A DNA stretch of 41,967 nucleotides from Defluviitaleaceae bacterium (GCA_009779755.1 WRDO01000027.1:1-41967); one strand, 5' to 3'; shown: positions 15,245 to 23,436, numbered from the stretch's first letter. Notes: a model not told the origin generated them from the sequence alone. Translations and numbers: made by a program.

Positions 15245-16869
15245 TACGCGGGGAGGACGGGAGCGGTCCCGCTCACTTGAAAGCGAATCCGCTCGACGGT
15301 ACCACACCCACCCTTTCATGGCTCCACCTCGGCGCGGGGAATATTTTCCGTATCTTCCTTGCCGCGTTGCAACAGGATTTAATTGACGCAGAGTTGACGG
15401 ATTCGGGCTTGGCCGTGTGCGAATGCTTCGACGAAGAAATTATTCCGACGGTATTTGCGCCGTATGATAATAAAGTGATGGCCGTTACGCTGCACGCCGA
15501 CGGCAGGATCGAAAAGCGCGGGATTACGAGCATAGCGGAAGCCTTCGGGCGCGATACGGAAAGGCTGGCGGAGGTCGTTTCCCACCCCGGTTTGCAAATG
15601 GTGAGCCTGACCATCACCGAAAAAGGGTATGCGGTAACTTTGGAACGGACCGCCGTTAGGTTGGAAAACGCCGAAACCACGCTTGAATGCCTTACCGCTG
15701 CGTTGTATGCGCGCTTCCTCGCGGGTTCGGAGCCGCTTGCATTGGTCGCCATGGACAACTTCGCGGCGAACGGCGACGTATTAAAGAAGGCGATCACCAC
15801 CATCGCGGGGGTGTGGCACAACAACGGGAGCGTTCCCGAAACCTTTGTTTCCTATGTTTCGACGCTTGCGTACCCATGGACGATGATCGACAAGATCACC
15901 CCGCACCCTTCCGAAGCCGTTGCGAAGATGCTGGCCGAAGAAGGCTTTACCCATACGACGGTTACGAAAACAAAAAAAGGCACATTTATCGCACCCTTCG
16001 TCAACGCCGAAGCCAGTCAATACTTGGTAATGGAAGATCATTTCCCCAACGGCAAACCCGCGTTCGAACAGCTTAAAAAATCGGGCGTTTACCTCACCGA
16101 CCGCGAAACCGTACGCAAGGTCGATCACATGAAGGTTTGCGCTTGCTTAAATCCTTTGCATACGATATTGGGCGTGTGCGGTATGTTGCTGGGTTATCCT
16201 ACGATCGCCGCTTGTATGCGGGACCCGCGTTTGGTTGCTTTTGTGCGTAAGGCCGCAAGCGAAGCGTTGCCCGCGGTTGCGCATCCCGGCATTATTGATC
16301 CGCAGGCTTTTTTGGAAGAGGTAATAACCGTACGGTTCCCCAATCCTTTTATCCCTGATACGCCAACGCGTATTGTTACCGATTGCTCGCAGAAGATACC
16401 GATTCGTTTTGGGCAGACGTTGAAGGCTTTGTTTGGGACGGGGGTTGACGGGGCGGGAATTGGCGAAACGGGAGTTGACGGGACGGGGGGCGAAAGGGGG
16501 TTGCGCTCACTTGAAGGCGAAGTCGCTCGTTGCAACCCCCTTTCGCCCCCCTTGCCGAGTTTCCGGACAGTACCAAGCCCGGAAGCGATACCGTTATTGA
16601 TTGCGTTGTGGCTGCGGTACCGTATGGGGTGGGCTGACGACGGTACTAGGCTGACTCTTGCGCCTGACCCGCTCGTACCTGATAAAATTGCCGCGCTGGA
16701 GGGGTTGTCTTTCGGCACGGCGATTAATTTGGGAGAGATATTAAACGACGGGAAGCAGTTTGGCGTGGACTTGTACGAGGTTGGGCTTGGTGAACGGATT
16801 GAGGGGTTGTTTGCGGAGCTTTCGGAGGGTGTGGGAGCGGTTAGCGGGATGCTTAACAGACAGGGTTAA
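15241..16869 (+). CDS. uxuB: Fructuronate reductase / mannitol dehydrogenase family, with in-frame palindromic insertion
   Basis: NAD-dependent reductase making D-mannonate from D-fructuronate, 542 residues. WLHLGAGNIFRIF is the N-terminal cofactor-binding segment. VDHMKVCACLNPLHTILG carries the family's catalytic Lys and the following Asn/His region. RFPNPFIPDTPTRIVTDCSQKIPIRFGQTLKALF leads into the helical C-domain. There ~48 extra residues (400-447, DNA 16438-16581), rich in Gly, Thr and Pro, separate KALFG from EAIPLLIALWLRYRMG, which I expect to be nearly adjacent in the family. The insert contains 20-bp perfect inverted arms and stays in frame. Near the start, DNA 15271-15295 is 22/25 identical to the core of that insert. 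Start is GTG overlapping the uxuA stop. Convergent with fucU by 4 bp. Confidence 0.92.
   Translation: MIRGEDGSGPAHLKANPLDGTTPTLSWLHLGAGNIFRIFLAALQQDLIDAELTDSGLAVCECFDEEIIPTVFAPYDNKVMAVTLHADGRIEKRGITSIAEAFGRDTERLAEVVSHPGLQMVSLTITEKGYAVTLERTAVRLENAETTLECLTAALYARFLAGSEPLALVAMDNFAANGDVLKKAITTIAGVWHNNGSVPETFVSYVSTLAYPWTMIDKITPHPSEAVAKMLAEEGFTHTTVTKTKKGTFIAPFVNAEASQYLVMEDHFPNGKPAFEQLKKSGVYLTDRETVRKVDHMKVCACLNPLHTILGVCGMLLGYPTIAACMRDPRLVAFVRKAASEALPAVAHPGIIDPQAFLEEVITVRFPNPFIPDTPTRIVTDCSQKIPIRFGQTLKALFGTGVDGAGIGETGVDGTGGERGLRSLEGEVARCNPLSPPLPSFRTVPSPEAIPLLIALWLRYRMGWADDGTRLTLAPDPLVPDKIAALEGLSFGTAINLGEILNDGKQFGVDLYEVGLGERIEGLFAELSEGVGAVSGMLNRQG
15271..15295 (+). repeat. Copy 1 of a 25-bp core repeat, inside the start of uxuB
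   Basis: Core GCTCACTTGAA-A-GCGAA-TC-CGCTCG, identical at 22 of 25 positions to 16505-16529. It is flanked by near-inverted GGTCCC (left) and GGTACC (right). GAGCGG at 15261-15266 can also pair with CCGCTC at 15289-15294. It is read in a different frame from copy 2 (AHLKANPL here). Confidence 0.7.
16485..16551. repeat. Palindromic element inside uxuB (20-bp perfect arms, copy 2 of the core)
   Basis: Left arm 16485-16504 and right arm 16532-16551 are exact reverse complements over 20 bp (GGGGGGCGAAAGG.. against ..CCTTTCGCCCCCC). The 27-bp centre contains the 25-bp core at 16505-16529. Just upstream (16440-16490) the motif GGGxGTTGACGGGxCGGG occurs twice. The whole stretch is read through in frame. 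Confidence 0.9.
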
Positions 16870-17324
16870 ATAATTACACCTTTTTTTAGTATCACATTTG
16901 CGTACAGCGCCGTTTCGCTTGTGGTTACGGCTGCGTACGCTTCCCGCGCGCGGGCGTAGAAGGCATGGCGTTCGATGGCTGTGTCCCTTGCGCCCGTTTT
17001 TTCATGTTTGCCGATGATTTCGCGGTATTCGTTCCAAATCGTAGGTTCATATGCTTTCCCGTTATTACGGAGAGCCATGTTTTCATCGCCGTTTACTACA
17101 GCCATAAAAATTATAGGATTTTCCACGTAGGTATCCAGCGGCATAAATTGCATGATTGCGTCCAGTAATTGGGGGATGCCTTGGCCGTCGCAGCGGATGA
17201 CGCGCTTGGGGTGGCCTGAGCGCGGATAATTGCCGTCGGCCAGCAACAGTTCGTCGCCGTGGCCCATTTCCATCAGGACTTTTAACAATTCGGGCGTTAA
17301 TATCGGGGGGATTCCCTTAAGCAT
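16866..17324 (-). CDS. fucU: RbsD/FucU family sugar mutarotase
   Basis: A 152-residue protein that should interconvert anomers of a sugar, most likely L-fucose. The N-terminus MLKGIPPILTPELLKVLMEMGHGDELLLADGNYP has the family's catalytic His in GHGDE and the following Asp/Tyr region; the mid-segment DAIMQFMPLDTY and the C-terminal FYARAREAYAAVTTSE agree with FucU rather than RbsD. AGAGG lies 6 bp before the ATG. It is convergent with uxuB and overlaps it by 4 bp. No other fucose gene is in the window, so it may serve the hexuronate or another sugar pathway. Confidence 0.9.
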   Translation of the reverse strand: MLKGIPPILTPELLKVLMEMGHGDELLLADGNYPRSGHPKRVIRCDGQGIPQLLDAIMQFMPLDTYVENPIIFMAVVNGDENMALRNNGKAYEPTIWNEYREIIGKHEKTGARDTAIERHAFYARAREAYAAVTTSETALYANVILKKGVII

Positions 17325-17337
17325 GGGTGGCCTCTTT

Positions 17338-17547
17338 CTATGCGCTTTTTAACGTGCGTTTGGCGTGTACTACTTTTAGGATGATGGCGGCGACGCCGAT
17401 CGCGCCGACGGCGGCCAGCGTGCCGTTGCGCATTTTGCGCTTGCGGGTGATGGCGAACAAGGCCGCGTTTTCCGCTTCTTCTAAAAATATATCGTGGATG
17501 TTTGCGATGCAGGTCAACAGGTTGTTGGCGGTGATTTGAATGTTCAT
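17338..17547 (-). CDS. Small one-pass membrane protein coupled to the sigma factor
   Basis: A 69-residue protein with an N-terminal soluble helix (~1-38, ending in a basic ITRKRKMR cluster), a single hydrophobic segment (~42-58, TLAAVGAIGVAAIIL) and a short basic tail. The basic patch before the segment suggests the N-terminus stays inside. Its ATG overlaps the stop of the upstream sigma factor gene (ATGA). Position and topology are what one expects for a small anti-sigma or sigma-modulating protein, but no known anti-sigma domain is recognisable, so that role is inference. Confidence 0.65.
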   Translation of the reverse strand: MNIQITANNLLTCIANIHDIFLEEAENAALFAITRKRKMRNGTLAAVGAIGVAAIILKVVHAKRTLKSA

Positions 17548-18104
17548 AGGGTTATACCTTCTTTCTCCAAGTATGAACGTAATTTTTTACGCAACCTGAA
17601 CAGGGTTGACTTGATTCTGTTTTCATTCATCTTAAGGCGTGCGGATATCCCCGTAATGCTTTCCCCATGGAAATAACGCAGGACGAACAGGATACGTGCC
17701 GTCTTGTCCGCTTTGGCAAGGAAAATGTTGATCGCTGCCGTTGTTTGGGTTTCGTCGTAGGCTTGTTCGGTCGTGTTCGGTGCGGGTACGGATTCCCCCA
17801 ACTCGCCGAGCAATTGCGTGACTTCGCCGCCGCCGCGTTTTGCGGCGTTGCGTTCCTCCCATCGGTTGAGCGAACGGTTGCGGGTGATCTTCGACAGGTA
17901 CGCGCCCAGCATTTGCGGGCGGTTGGGCGGGATGCTGTTCCATGCCTTTAATAAAGTATCGTTGACGCATTCCTCCGCGTCCTCATTGGAACGCAGGATG
18001 TTTTTGGCTATCATAAAAAGTCGCTTGCTGTATTTGTGTTTTGCCTCTTCTATGCCCGCTTCGTCACGTTCGAAAAAGAGATCCAATATCGTGCCGTCGT
18101 CCAA
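17544..18104 (-). CDS. ECF-type sigma-70 family RNA polymerase sigma factor
   Basis: A 186-residue alternative sigma factor. Region 2 is seen in KHKYSKRLFMIAKNILRSNEDAEECVNDTLLKAWNSIPPNRP and YLSKITRNRSLNRWE. Region 4 is seen in RILFVLRYFHGESITGISARLKMNENRIKSTLFRLRKKLRSYL, with its helix-turn-helix. The linker between them is Gly/Thr/Glu-rich. The start codon is TTG (18104) after AGGGTG. It is coupled by a 4-bp overlap to a small membrane protein. Target promoters are unknown; the leader between this gene and degV is only ~110 bp. Confidence 0.93.
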   Translation of the reverse strand: MDDGTILDLFFERDEAGIEEAKHKYSKRLFMIAKNILRSNEDAEECVNDTLLKAWNSIPPNRPQMLGAYLSKITRNRSLNRWEERNAAKRGGGEVTQLLGELGESVPAPNTTEQAYDETQTTAAINIFLAKADKTARILFVLRYFHGESITGISARLKMNENRIKSTLFRLRKKLRSYLEKEGITL

Positions 18105-18216
18105 ACGAAATCACCCTTTACATGGTTAAACCGTAATTTACCTTTTACGTTGCGCAACGTGCCGTGCTTCTTTCCTGTTTCGGTAAGTATAACACACATA
18201 AACAGGAGGGCTTCAT

Positions 18217-19047
18217 ATGTTTAAAATCGTTTCGGACGCGGCTTGTGACTTTACCGCCGCACAAGCAAAGGAACACGGCGTGGATACCGTGCCGTTTTAT
18301 ATCACGGAGGAAAACGGCATGAAAAAGACATCCCAACCCAATCCGCAGGATTACGCGGATACGCTGACCCCTTACTTAGAGGGGGGTGAGGATATTTTGC
18401 TCCTCACGATTTCTTCCAAGCTGAGCGGCTCCCATAACAGCGCGGTGCTTGCCGCCGAAATGCTGAGGGAGGAATACCCCCAACGTGAAGTTATCGTACT
18501 CGATTCCCTCAGCGGGAGTATCGGCCAAGGGTTGATCTTAAAGGAAATCATTGACATGCGCGATAACGGTTATACCCTGCGTAACACGGTACGGCTGGCT
18601 GCCGAAGTGATTAAAACCACGCGGGTGTATTTTACGGTAGAGAGCCTTGACCATCTACGGCGGGGCGGGCGCATCAATTTGGCAACAGCCTTTGTGGGCG
18701 GGGTATTGGGTTTGCGCCCCGTATTGCACATCGTAAACGGGGCGGTGCTGCCGCTGGCAACCGTACGCGGTAAGAAGAATACCTTTAACCTAATAGGCAA
18801 AAAATCAACCGCGGATATGAAAACCGAGCGGGACGATTACCGCTTAAGCATCGGCCACGTGCAAAACGAAGGCGATGCCCGTGCCTTGTATTCCGTATTA
18901 CTGGACGAATGGAACATCAGCGTCCTTTCTGCGGCGGTGGAGGTGGGCGCGGTTATCAGCACCCACACGGGCCCGGGCGCGATGGCGTTCGCGTATTGCA
19001 AACATTACGCGGCGTGTGAAGCGATTGGCTTAAACGAAGCGGCATAA
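18217..19047 (+). CDS. DegV family fatty-acid-binding protein
   Basis: A 276-residue DegV protein; DegV/FakB proteins hold a fatty acid for the FakA kinase, feeding exogenous fatty acids into phospholipids. The N-terminus MFKIVSDAACDFT, the segment LLTISSKLSGSHNSA, the DSLSGSIGQGLI region, RGGRIN and the C-terminal HTGPGAMAFAY match the family. No FakA gene is in the window, so whether it works in fatty acid uptake here is inferred. CAGGAGGG lies 8 bp before the ATG. Confidence 0.93.
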   Translation: MFKIVSDAACDFTAAQAKEHGVDTVPFYITEENGMKKTSQPNPQDYADTLTPYLEGGEDILLLTISSKLSGSHNSAVLAAEMLREEYPQREVIVLDSLSGSIGQGLILKEIIDMRDNGYTLRNTVRLAAEVIKTTRVYFTVESLDHLRRGGRINLATAFVGGVLGLRPVLHIVNGAVLPLATVRGKKNTFNLIGKKSTADMKTERDDYRLSIGHVQNEGDARALYSVLLDEWNISVLSAAVEVGAVISTHTGPGAMAFAYCKHYAACEAIGLNEAA

Positions 19048-19129
19048 ATGATTTGCGCTTGCCTACCCCACATGGTAAACTGCCTAAAAAATGGAAATCA
19101 TTTGTAATCGTTTAGGGGGAATCAACCGT

Positions 19130-20704
19130 ATGTTTAACAAACGCGCCGCAGGGGTGCTTGCGCATCCCACATCGTTTCCCGCGCCGTACGGCATCGGTGA
19201 TTTGGGTGAAGGGGCATACGCCTTCGTGGATTTCCTGGCGGAGGCCGGTCAAAAACTCTGGCAGGTGCTTCCCCTCGGGCCGACGGGCTTCGGGGATTCG
19301 CCTTACCAGAGTTTTTCCGCTTTCGCGGGGAATCCGCTGTTGGTCAGCCCCGACGAATTGCTAAAGGAAGGCTTGCTTACGCATGATGACCTGAACGATG
19401 TGCCGGACTTCGACGCGTTAAGCGTGGACTACGGCCCGGTGATCGAATATAAGACGGGGCTGTACCGCAAGGCATACGAACGCTTTGATACAAGCGATCA
19501 GGCGTTTAAGCGTTTTTGCAATAAAAATAAGTCATGGCTTGATGATTACGCGCTGTTTATGGCGATCAAGGCGCATTTGATCGCCGAACGCAAGAATGAA
19601 TGGCATTCGCCGGGGTTAAAAGCCTACGCGAAAACCGTGAAAAAATACCTCACGCCCACCCAAATCGACGATTATTATTACGGCGCGGCGTGGAGCAGTT
19701 GGCCCGTGGAAATCGCAAACCGCGAAAAAGCCGCGCTCAGAAAAACCGCCAAGGAACTCGACGGCGAAATCGGGTTGACCAAATTCTTGCAATACGAATT
19801 CTTCCGCCAATGGGGCGCGCTTAAATCATACGCAAATAAAAAAGGAATCCGCATCATTGGGGATATCCCGATTTTTGTGGCGATGGATTCGGCCGATACG
19901 TGGAGTCAGCCCCATTTTTACTATCTTGACGAAAAAGGCTGGCCAACCGCCGTGGCGGGTGTACCGCCCGATTATTTCAGCGAAACGGGGCAGCTTTGGG
20001 GCAACCCCTTGTACGATTGGGCTAAACATAAAGAAGACGGTTACGCGTGGTGGTGCGACCGCGTGGAGGCGACCCTCAAAACGGTGGACATCGTACGCAT
20101 CGACCATTTCCGCGGCTTCGAAGCCTATTGGTCCGTATCTTCGCGTGAAAAAACCGCCATCAAGGGCAAGTGGATAAAAGGCCCGGGCGCGTCCCTCTTC
20201 GACGCCTTCAAAAAACGCTTAGGCAATCTGCCCATCATCGCGGAAGACTTGGGCATCATCACCAAGGAAGTGGATGCCTTACGCACCGGTTTCGATTTGC
20301 CCGGCATGAAGGTATTGCAATTCGCGTTTAACCCCGAGGACGAAAGCGCGTACCTGCCCCATCATTTCGAAGATAACAAAACCGTCGTCTATTCCGGCAC
20401 GCACGACAACGACACGACCATCGGATGGTACGGATCCGCCGCGGAAAACGAACGCGACTACCTGCGGCGTTACCTCAACGTCTCCGGTGAAGACGTATCA
20501 TGGGATTTGATTCGGCTCGCGTTTTCCACCACCGCGCTGTTTGCGGTCGTACCCGTACAGGACATCCTTTCGTTGGGAACCGAAGCCCGCATGAACCAAC
20601 CCGGGCAAGCCACGGGATGGTGGCGGTTCCGCTTCACGGCGGAGATGCTGACCGCTAAACACGCGGAAAGGCTTGCGTATTTAACGGGGTTATACCACAG
20701 GTAA
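19130..20704 (+). CDS. malQ: 4-alpha-glucanotransferase
   Basis: GH77 amylomaltase, 524 residues, that moves glucan segments between maltodextrins in the cytoplasm. Motifs: GILAHPTSFP-like start (RAAGVLAHPTSFPAPYG), LWQVLPLGPTGFGDSPYQSFSAFAGNP, IGDIPIFVAMDSAD, VRIDHFRGFEAYW (nucleophile Asp), IIAEDLG (acid/base Glu) and YSGTHDNDTT. I start at the ATG at 19130, behind AGGGGGAA; an ORF extension begins 13 codons earlier without a site. The 3' end overlaps the convergent ligase gene by 15 bp. Confidence 0.96.
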   Translation: MFNKRAAGVLAHPTSFPAPYGIGDLGEGAYAFVDFLAEAGQKLWQVLPLGPTGFGDSPYQSFSAFAGNPLLVSPDELLKEGLLTHDDLNDVPDFDALSVDYGPVIEYKTGLYRKAYERFDTSDQAFKRFCNKNKSWLDDYALFMAIKAHLIAERKNEWHSPGLKAYAKTVKKYLTPTQIDDYYYGAAWSSWPVEIANREKAALRKTAKELDGEIGLTKFLQYEFFRQWGALKSYANKKGIRIIGDIPIFVAMDSADTWSQPHFYYLDEKGWPTAVAGVPPDYFSETGQLWGNPLYDWAKHKEDGYAWWCDRVEATLKTVDIVRIDHFRGFEAYWSVSSREKTAIKGKWIKGPGASLFDAFKKRLGNLPIIAEDLGIITKEVDALRTGFDLPGMKVLQFAFNPEDESAYLPHHFEDNKTVVYSGTHDNDTTIGWYGSAAENERDYLRRYLNVSGEDVSWDLIRLAFSTTALFAVVPVQDILSLGTEARMNQPGQATGWWRFRFTAEMLTAKHAERLAYLTGLYHR

Positions 20705-23230
20705 TAGCTGGGCAAACCCTTCCTCCGTCAAAACAGGCACGCCGAGCTCGGCGGCCTTTTTGTTTTTGCCGGAGGTTGATGCCGCGTCGTTGTTAATCAG
20801 GTAAGAGGTTTTGGCCGTGACGCTGCCCGTCACTTTTCCGCCTTGGCTTTCGATAAAATCTTGCAACTCTTTGCGGTTTTTGTATCGGTTTACCTCCCCG
20901 GTGATCACGAAGGTAAGACCGGACAACGGGAGTTCGGCCGGTAAACCCGCGGAATCTGTTCCGCTCGCGGAAGCCGTTGCACCCGCAAGAACGGGTATTC
21001 GCAACCTTAACATGGGAAGCGTTTTCTTGATGAGTTCCAAATTTTCGCCGTTGGAAAAGTAGATATGCAGACTTTGCGCGATGGCCTCGCCGAAGTGCTT
21101 GATTTCGTTGAGTTGAACGGCGTAATCGCCGCTTGTACATACGTCGATGATTTTTTCCATATCATGCGAAAAATGTGCGCATAATAATTTCGCGTTCGCC
21201 AGCCCTACGTGGCGTATGCCCAGGGCGTAGATAAAATTGGGCAGGGCGATGTCCTTCGCCGCTTCCACGGCTTTGATGATATTGTCAAAGGATTTTCTTC
21301 CGAAGCCTTCCATGTTAATGATGGCTTCCCCGTGGCGGGCAAGGTCAAACAAGTCGGGGTAGGTATCCACCAAGCCTAATGAAATGAATTTCTCCAGCGT
21401 TTGTTCGGACAACCCTTCGATATTAAAGGCGTTGCGGCTGACGAAGTGCGCCAACGATTGCAACCGCTGTGCGCCGCAGCTTGTGCCGACGCAATACAAT
21501 GCCTCTCCGCTCGGGCCGGTCACGATTTCGGTCGCGCCGCCGCACACCGGACAAGCGGCGGGGATAGGAACGAGCGGGGAAGGATTGTCGCGGCTGAGGT
21601 TCTCCGCTACCTGCGGGATGATCATATTAGCTTTATATACGGTGATGCGGTCGCCGATACCGAGTTCGAGCTCGCGCAGGATGCTTACGTTGTGAACGCT
21701 TGCGCGGCTGACGGATGTACCTTCCAGCTCCACCGTATCAAAAATGGCGACGGGATTGATCAAGCCCGTGCGCGAGGTGTTCCATTCCACGGCACGCAGG
21801 ATCGTTTCCCGTACTTCGTCCGCCCATTTGAAGGCGATGGAATCACGCGGAAACTTAGACGTTGCGCCCATCGCCTCGCCCTTGGCGATATTATCTATGG
21901 TTAAGACCAATCCGTCGGTCGCAACCCGCGCTTCCGCGGTCCGCGCTTTAAAATCCTCCACGGCGGCAACCACCGTGTCGGCTGTCACGGTTTTATTCGC
22001 CACGACCTCGAAGCCCAAATCCGCCAGCCATTGCAATTGCGCGGATTTTAATTCAAAGGACAATCCGTCTGTTCCGGATTCCAAATTTCGAATTCCGAAT
22101 CCACTCACCCCGATCGCGTAGAACCGAACCTTCCGCGCCGCCGCAACCTCGCTGTTAAGCTGGCGCACCGTGCCGCTGCAAAGGTTGCGCGGGTTTTTGT
22201 AGGCTTCCTCCGCGGGGAGGGCGGCGTTGATGGCGTCGAAATCGGAAAAGGGGATCACGGCTTCGCCCCGTACAGTAAAGCTACCTTTGTATGCCACGGA
22301 TAAAGGCAGGTTGATAAAGGTACGGGCGTTGTGGGTTACGTCCTCCCCAATGACGCCGTTGCCGCGGGTCAAGGCTTGTGTAAGTGTGCCGTTTTCGTAG
22401 ATCAGCGAAACGGCTAAACCGTCCAATTTATACGTGAGCAAGCCCGTTTCCTCCCCCAAGAACGCGGGGAGGGCTTGCGCGTCTTTCGTTTTGTCCAGCG
22501 AAAGCATGGGGACGGCATGCGGTACTTTTTTTAATTCGCTTACGACTTCGTAGCCTACCTTTTGCGTGGGGCTGTTCGTCAGCACCGTCCCCGTTTCCGA
22601 TTCCAAGCGTACCAATTCGTCGTAGAGGGCGTCGTATTCGCGGTCGGTCATCAGCTCGCGGTTTTCGTGGTAATAGGCTTTAGAGGCTTCCCGCAGGCGT
22701 TCGGACAAGCCCTTCATACGGGATATGGGCGATATTTTTTGATACGCGCGCCGTTCGTCAAGATAAGGGTCGTCGAACAATCCGAGCCGTATCACGCCGC
22801 AATAACCGTAACCCGATTTCTCCAATAATTTGATCATGGGTACGTTATTTTTGTGGGTGTCGATGCGGATATTCCCGCATAACGCGTAGCACCATTCCAA
22901 ACACGCTTTACCCGCGCTTTTCGCGCCCTCCGCGCGGGCGATGCGGTGGACGACGCCGTAGGGTAACGTATCGTCAAGCCACTTTCCGTCGATGCGCGTA
23001 TATGTGGGGTCGGCGGCGACGTTGAAGTAAAAGACGGCAACGACACGCCCGCCGCTTTCGCATACATAGCTCAAGCCCGCGCGGATGTCCCCTTCTATCG
23101 TGGCGCGGGGCGGGTGGTCATCGCCCCATTGGTCGGGGTTGCCGGATTCCCTCATCGCTTTGCGGGCGTTTGCGTAGATATCCATTACGGTGTTAAGGTC
23201 GTCGTTTGTGGTTTTCCTGATGTAATACAT
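20690..23230 (-). CDS. ligA: GNAT acetyltransferase fused to NAD-dependent DNA ligase
   Basis: 846 residues. Residues 1-~165 are a GNAT acetyltransferase (RKTTNDDLNTVMDIYANAR; HRIARAEGAKSAGKACLEW; LLEKSGYGYCGVI; ends DERRAYQKI). Residues ~172-846 are a complete LigA: Ia domain (YYHENRELMTDREYDALYDEL), adenylation domain with KLDG (catalytic Lys ~268), OB fold, a four-Cys zinc finger (CPVC, CVGTSC), helix-hairpin-helix and C-terminal BRCT (LSGLTFVITGEV). The usual RGDG reads RGNG. No stop or frame change lies between the parts. The internal Met172 (ATG at 22717) has no ribosome binding site, so a true fusion is favoured. Palindromes lie in two linker segments. AAGGGG precedes the ATG. Since it is the only ligA seen here, it may be the replicative ligase. 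Confidence 0.93.
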   Translation of the reverse strand: MYYIRKTTNDDLNTVMDIYANARKAMRESGNPDQWGDDHPPRATIEGDIRAGLSYVCESGGRVVAVFYFNVAADPTYTRIDGKWLDDTLPYGVVHRIARAEGAKSAGKACLEWCYALCGNIRIDTHKNNVPMIKLLEKSGYGYCGVIRLGLFDDPYLDERRAYQKISPISRMKGLSERLREASKAYYHENRELMTDREYDALYDELVRLESETGTVLTNSPTQKVGYEVVSELKKVPHAVPMLSLDKTKDAQALPAFLGEETGLLTYKLDGLAVSLIYENGTLTQALTRGNGVIGEDVTHNARTFINLPLSVAYKGSFTVRGEAVIPFSDFDAINAALPAEEAYKNPRNLCSGTVRQLNSEVAAARKVRFYAIGVSGFGIRNLESGTDGLSFELKSAQLQWLADLGFEVVANKTVTADTVVAAVEDFKARTAEARVATDGLVLTIDNIAKGEAMGATSKFPRDSIAFKWADEVRETILRAVEWNTSRTGLINPVAIFDTVELEGTSVSRASVHNVSILRELELGIGDRITVYKANMIIPQVAENLSRDNPSPLVPIPAACPVCGGATEIVTGPSGEALYCVGTSCGAQRLQSLAHFVSRNAFNIEGLSEQTLEKFISLGLVDTYPDLFDLARHGEAIINMEGFGRKSFDNIIKAVEAAKDIALPNFIYALGIRHVGLANAKLLCAHFSHDMEKIIDVCTSGDYAVQLNEIKHFGEAIAQSLHIYFSNGENLELIKKTLPMLRLRIPVLAGATASASGTDSAGLPAELPLSGLTFVITGEVNRYKNRKELQDFIESQGGKVTGSVTAKTSYLINNDAASTSGKNKKAAELGVPVLTEEGFAQLLPVV

Positions 23231-23256
23231 ACGTTTTTACCCCTTATAAATGTATT

Positions 23257-23292
23257 GCCTCAATCTGCCTCATGCCGCCTCAAAATGCCTCA
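23257..23292. repeat. Four direct repeats of GCCTCA, phased at 10 bp
   Basis: GCCTCA starts at 23257, 23267, 23277 and 23287, each followed by four variable bases. On the minus strand the unit reads TGAGGC. The array ends 27 bp upstream of the GNAT-LigA start codon and lies between it and the divergent gene at 23437. Confidence 0.9.
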
Positions 23293-23363
23293 GTATTGTA
23301 TATTAAATGTATCATTTTCATGGGTTTTGGGTGATTTACTCGAATAATAAGACTTATTGCAAT

Positions 23364-23391
23364 TTGATTTAAAATACATATAGACTATAAT
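23364..23391 (+). promoter_or_regulatory. Promoter of the gene at 23437
   Basis: TTGATT (23364-23369) and a perfect TATAAT (23386-23391) with a 16-bp spacer, ~45 bp before the ATG. Confidence 0.65.
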
Positions 23392-23436
23392 TACCTTAGC
23401 CGCTGACGCGGCGAATCCTATACGGGAGTGGTATCT

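Noticed and set aside
23257..23292. Possible CRISPR array
   Set aside because: The unit is only 6 bp with 4-bp gaps, far below CRISPR repeat and spacer sizes, and no cas gene is present.
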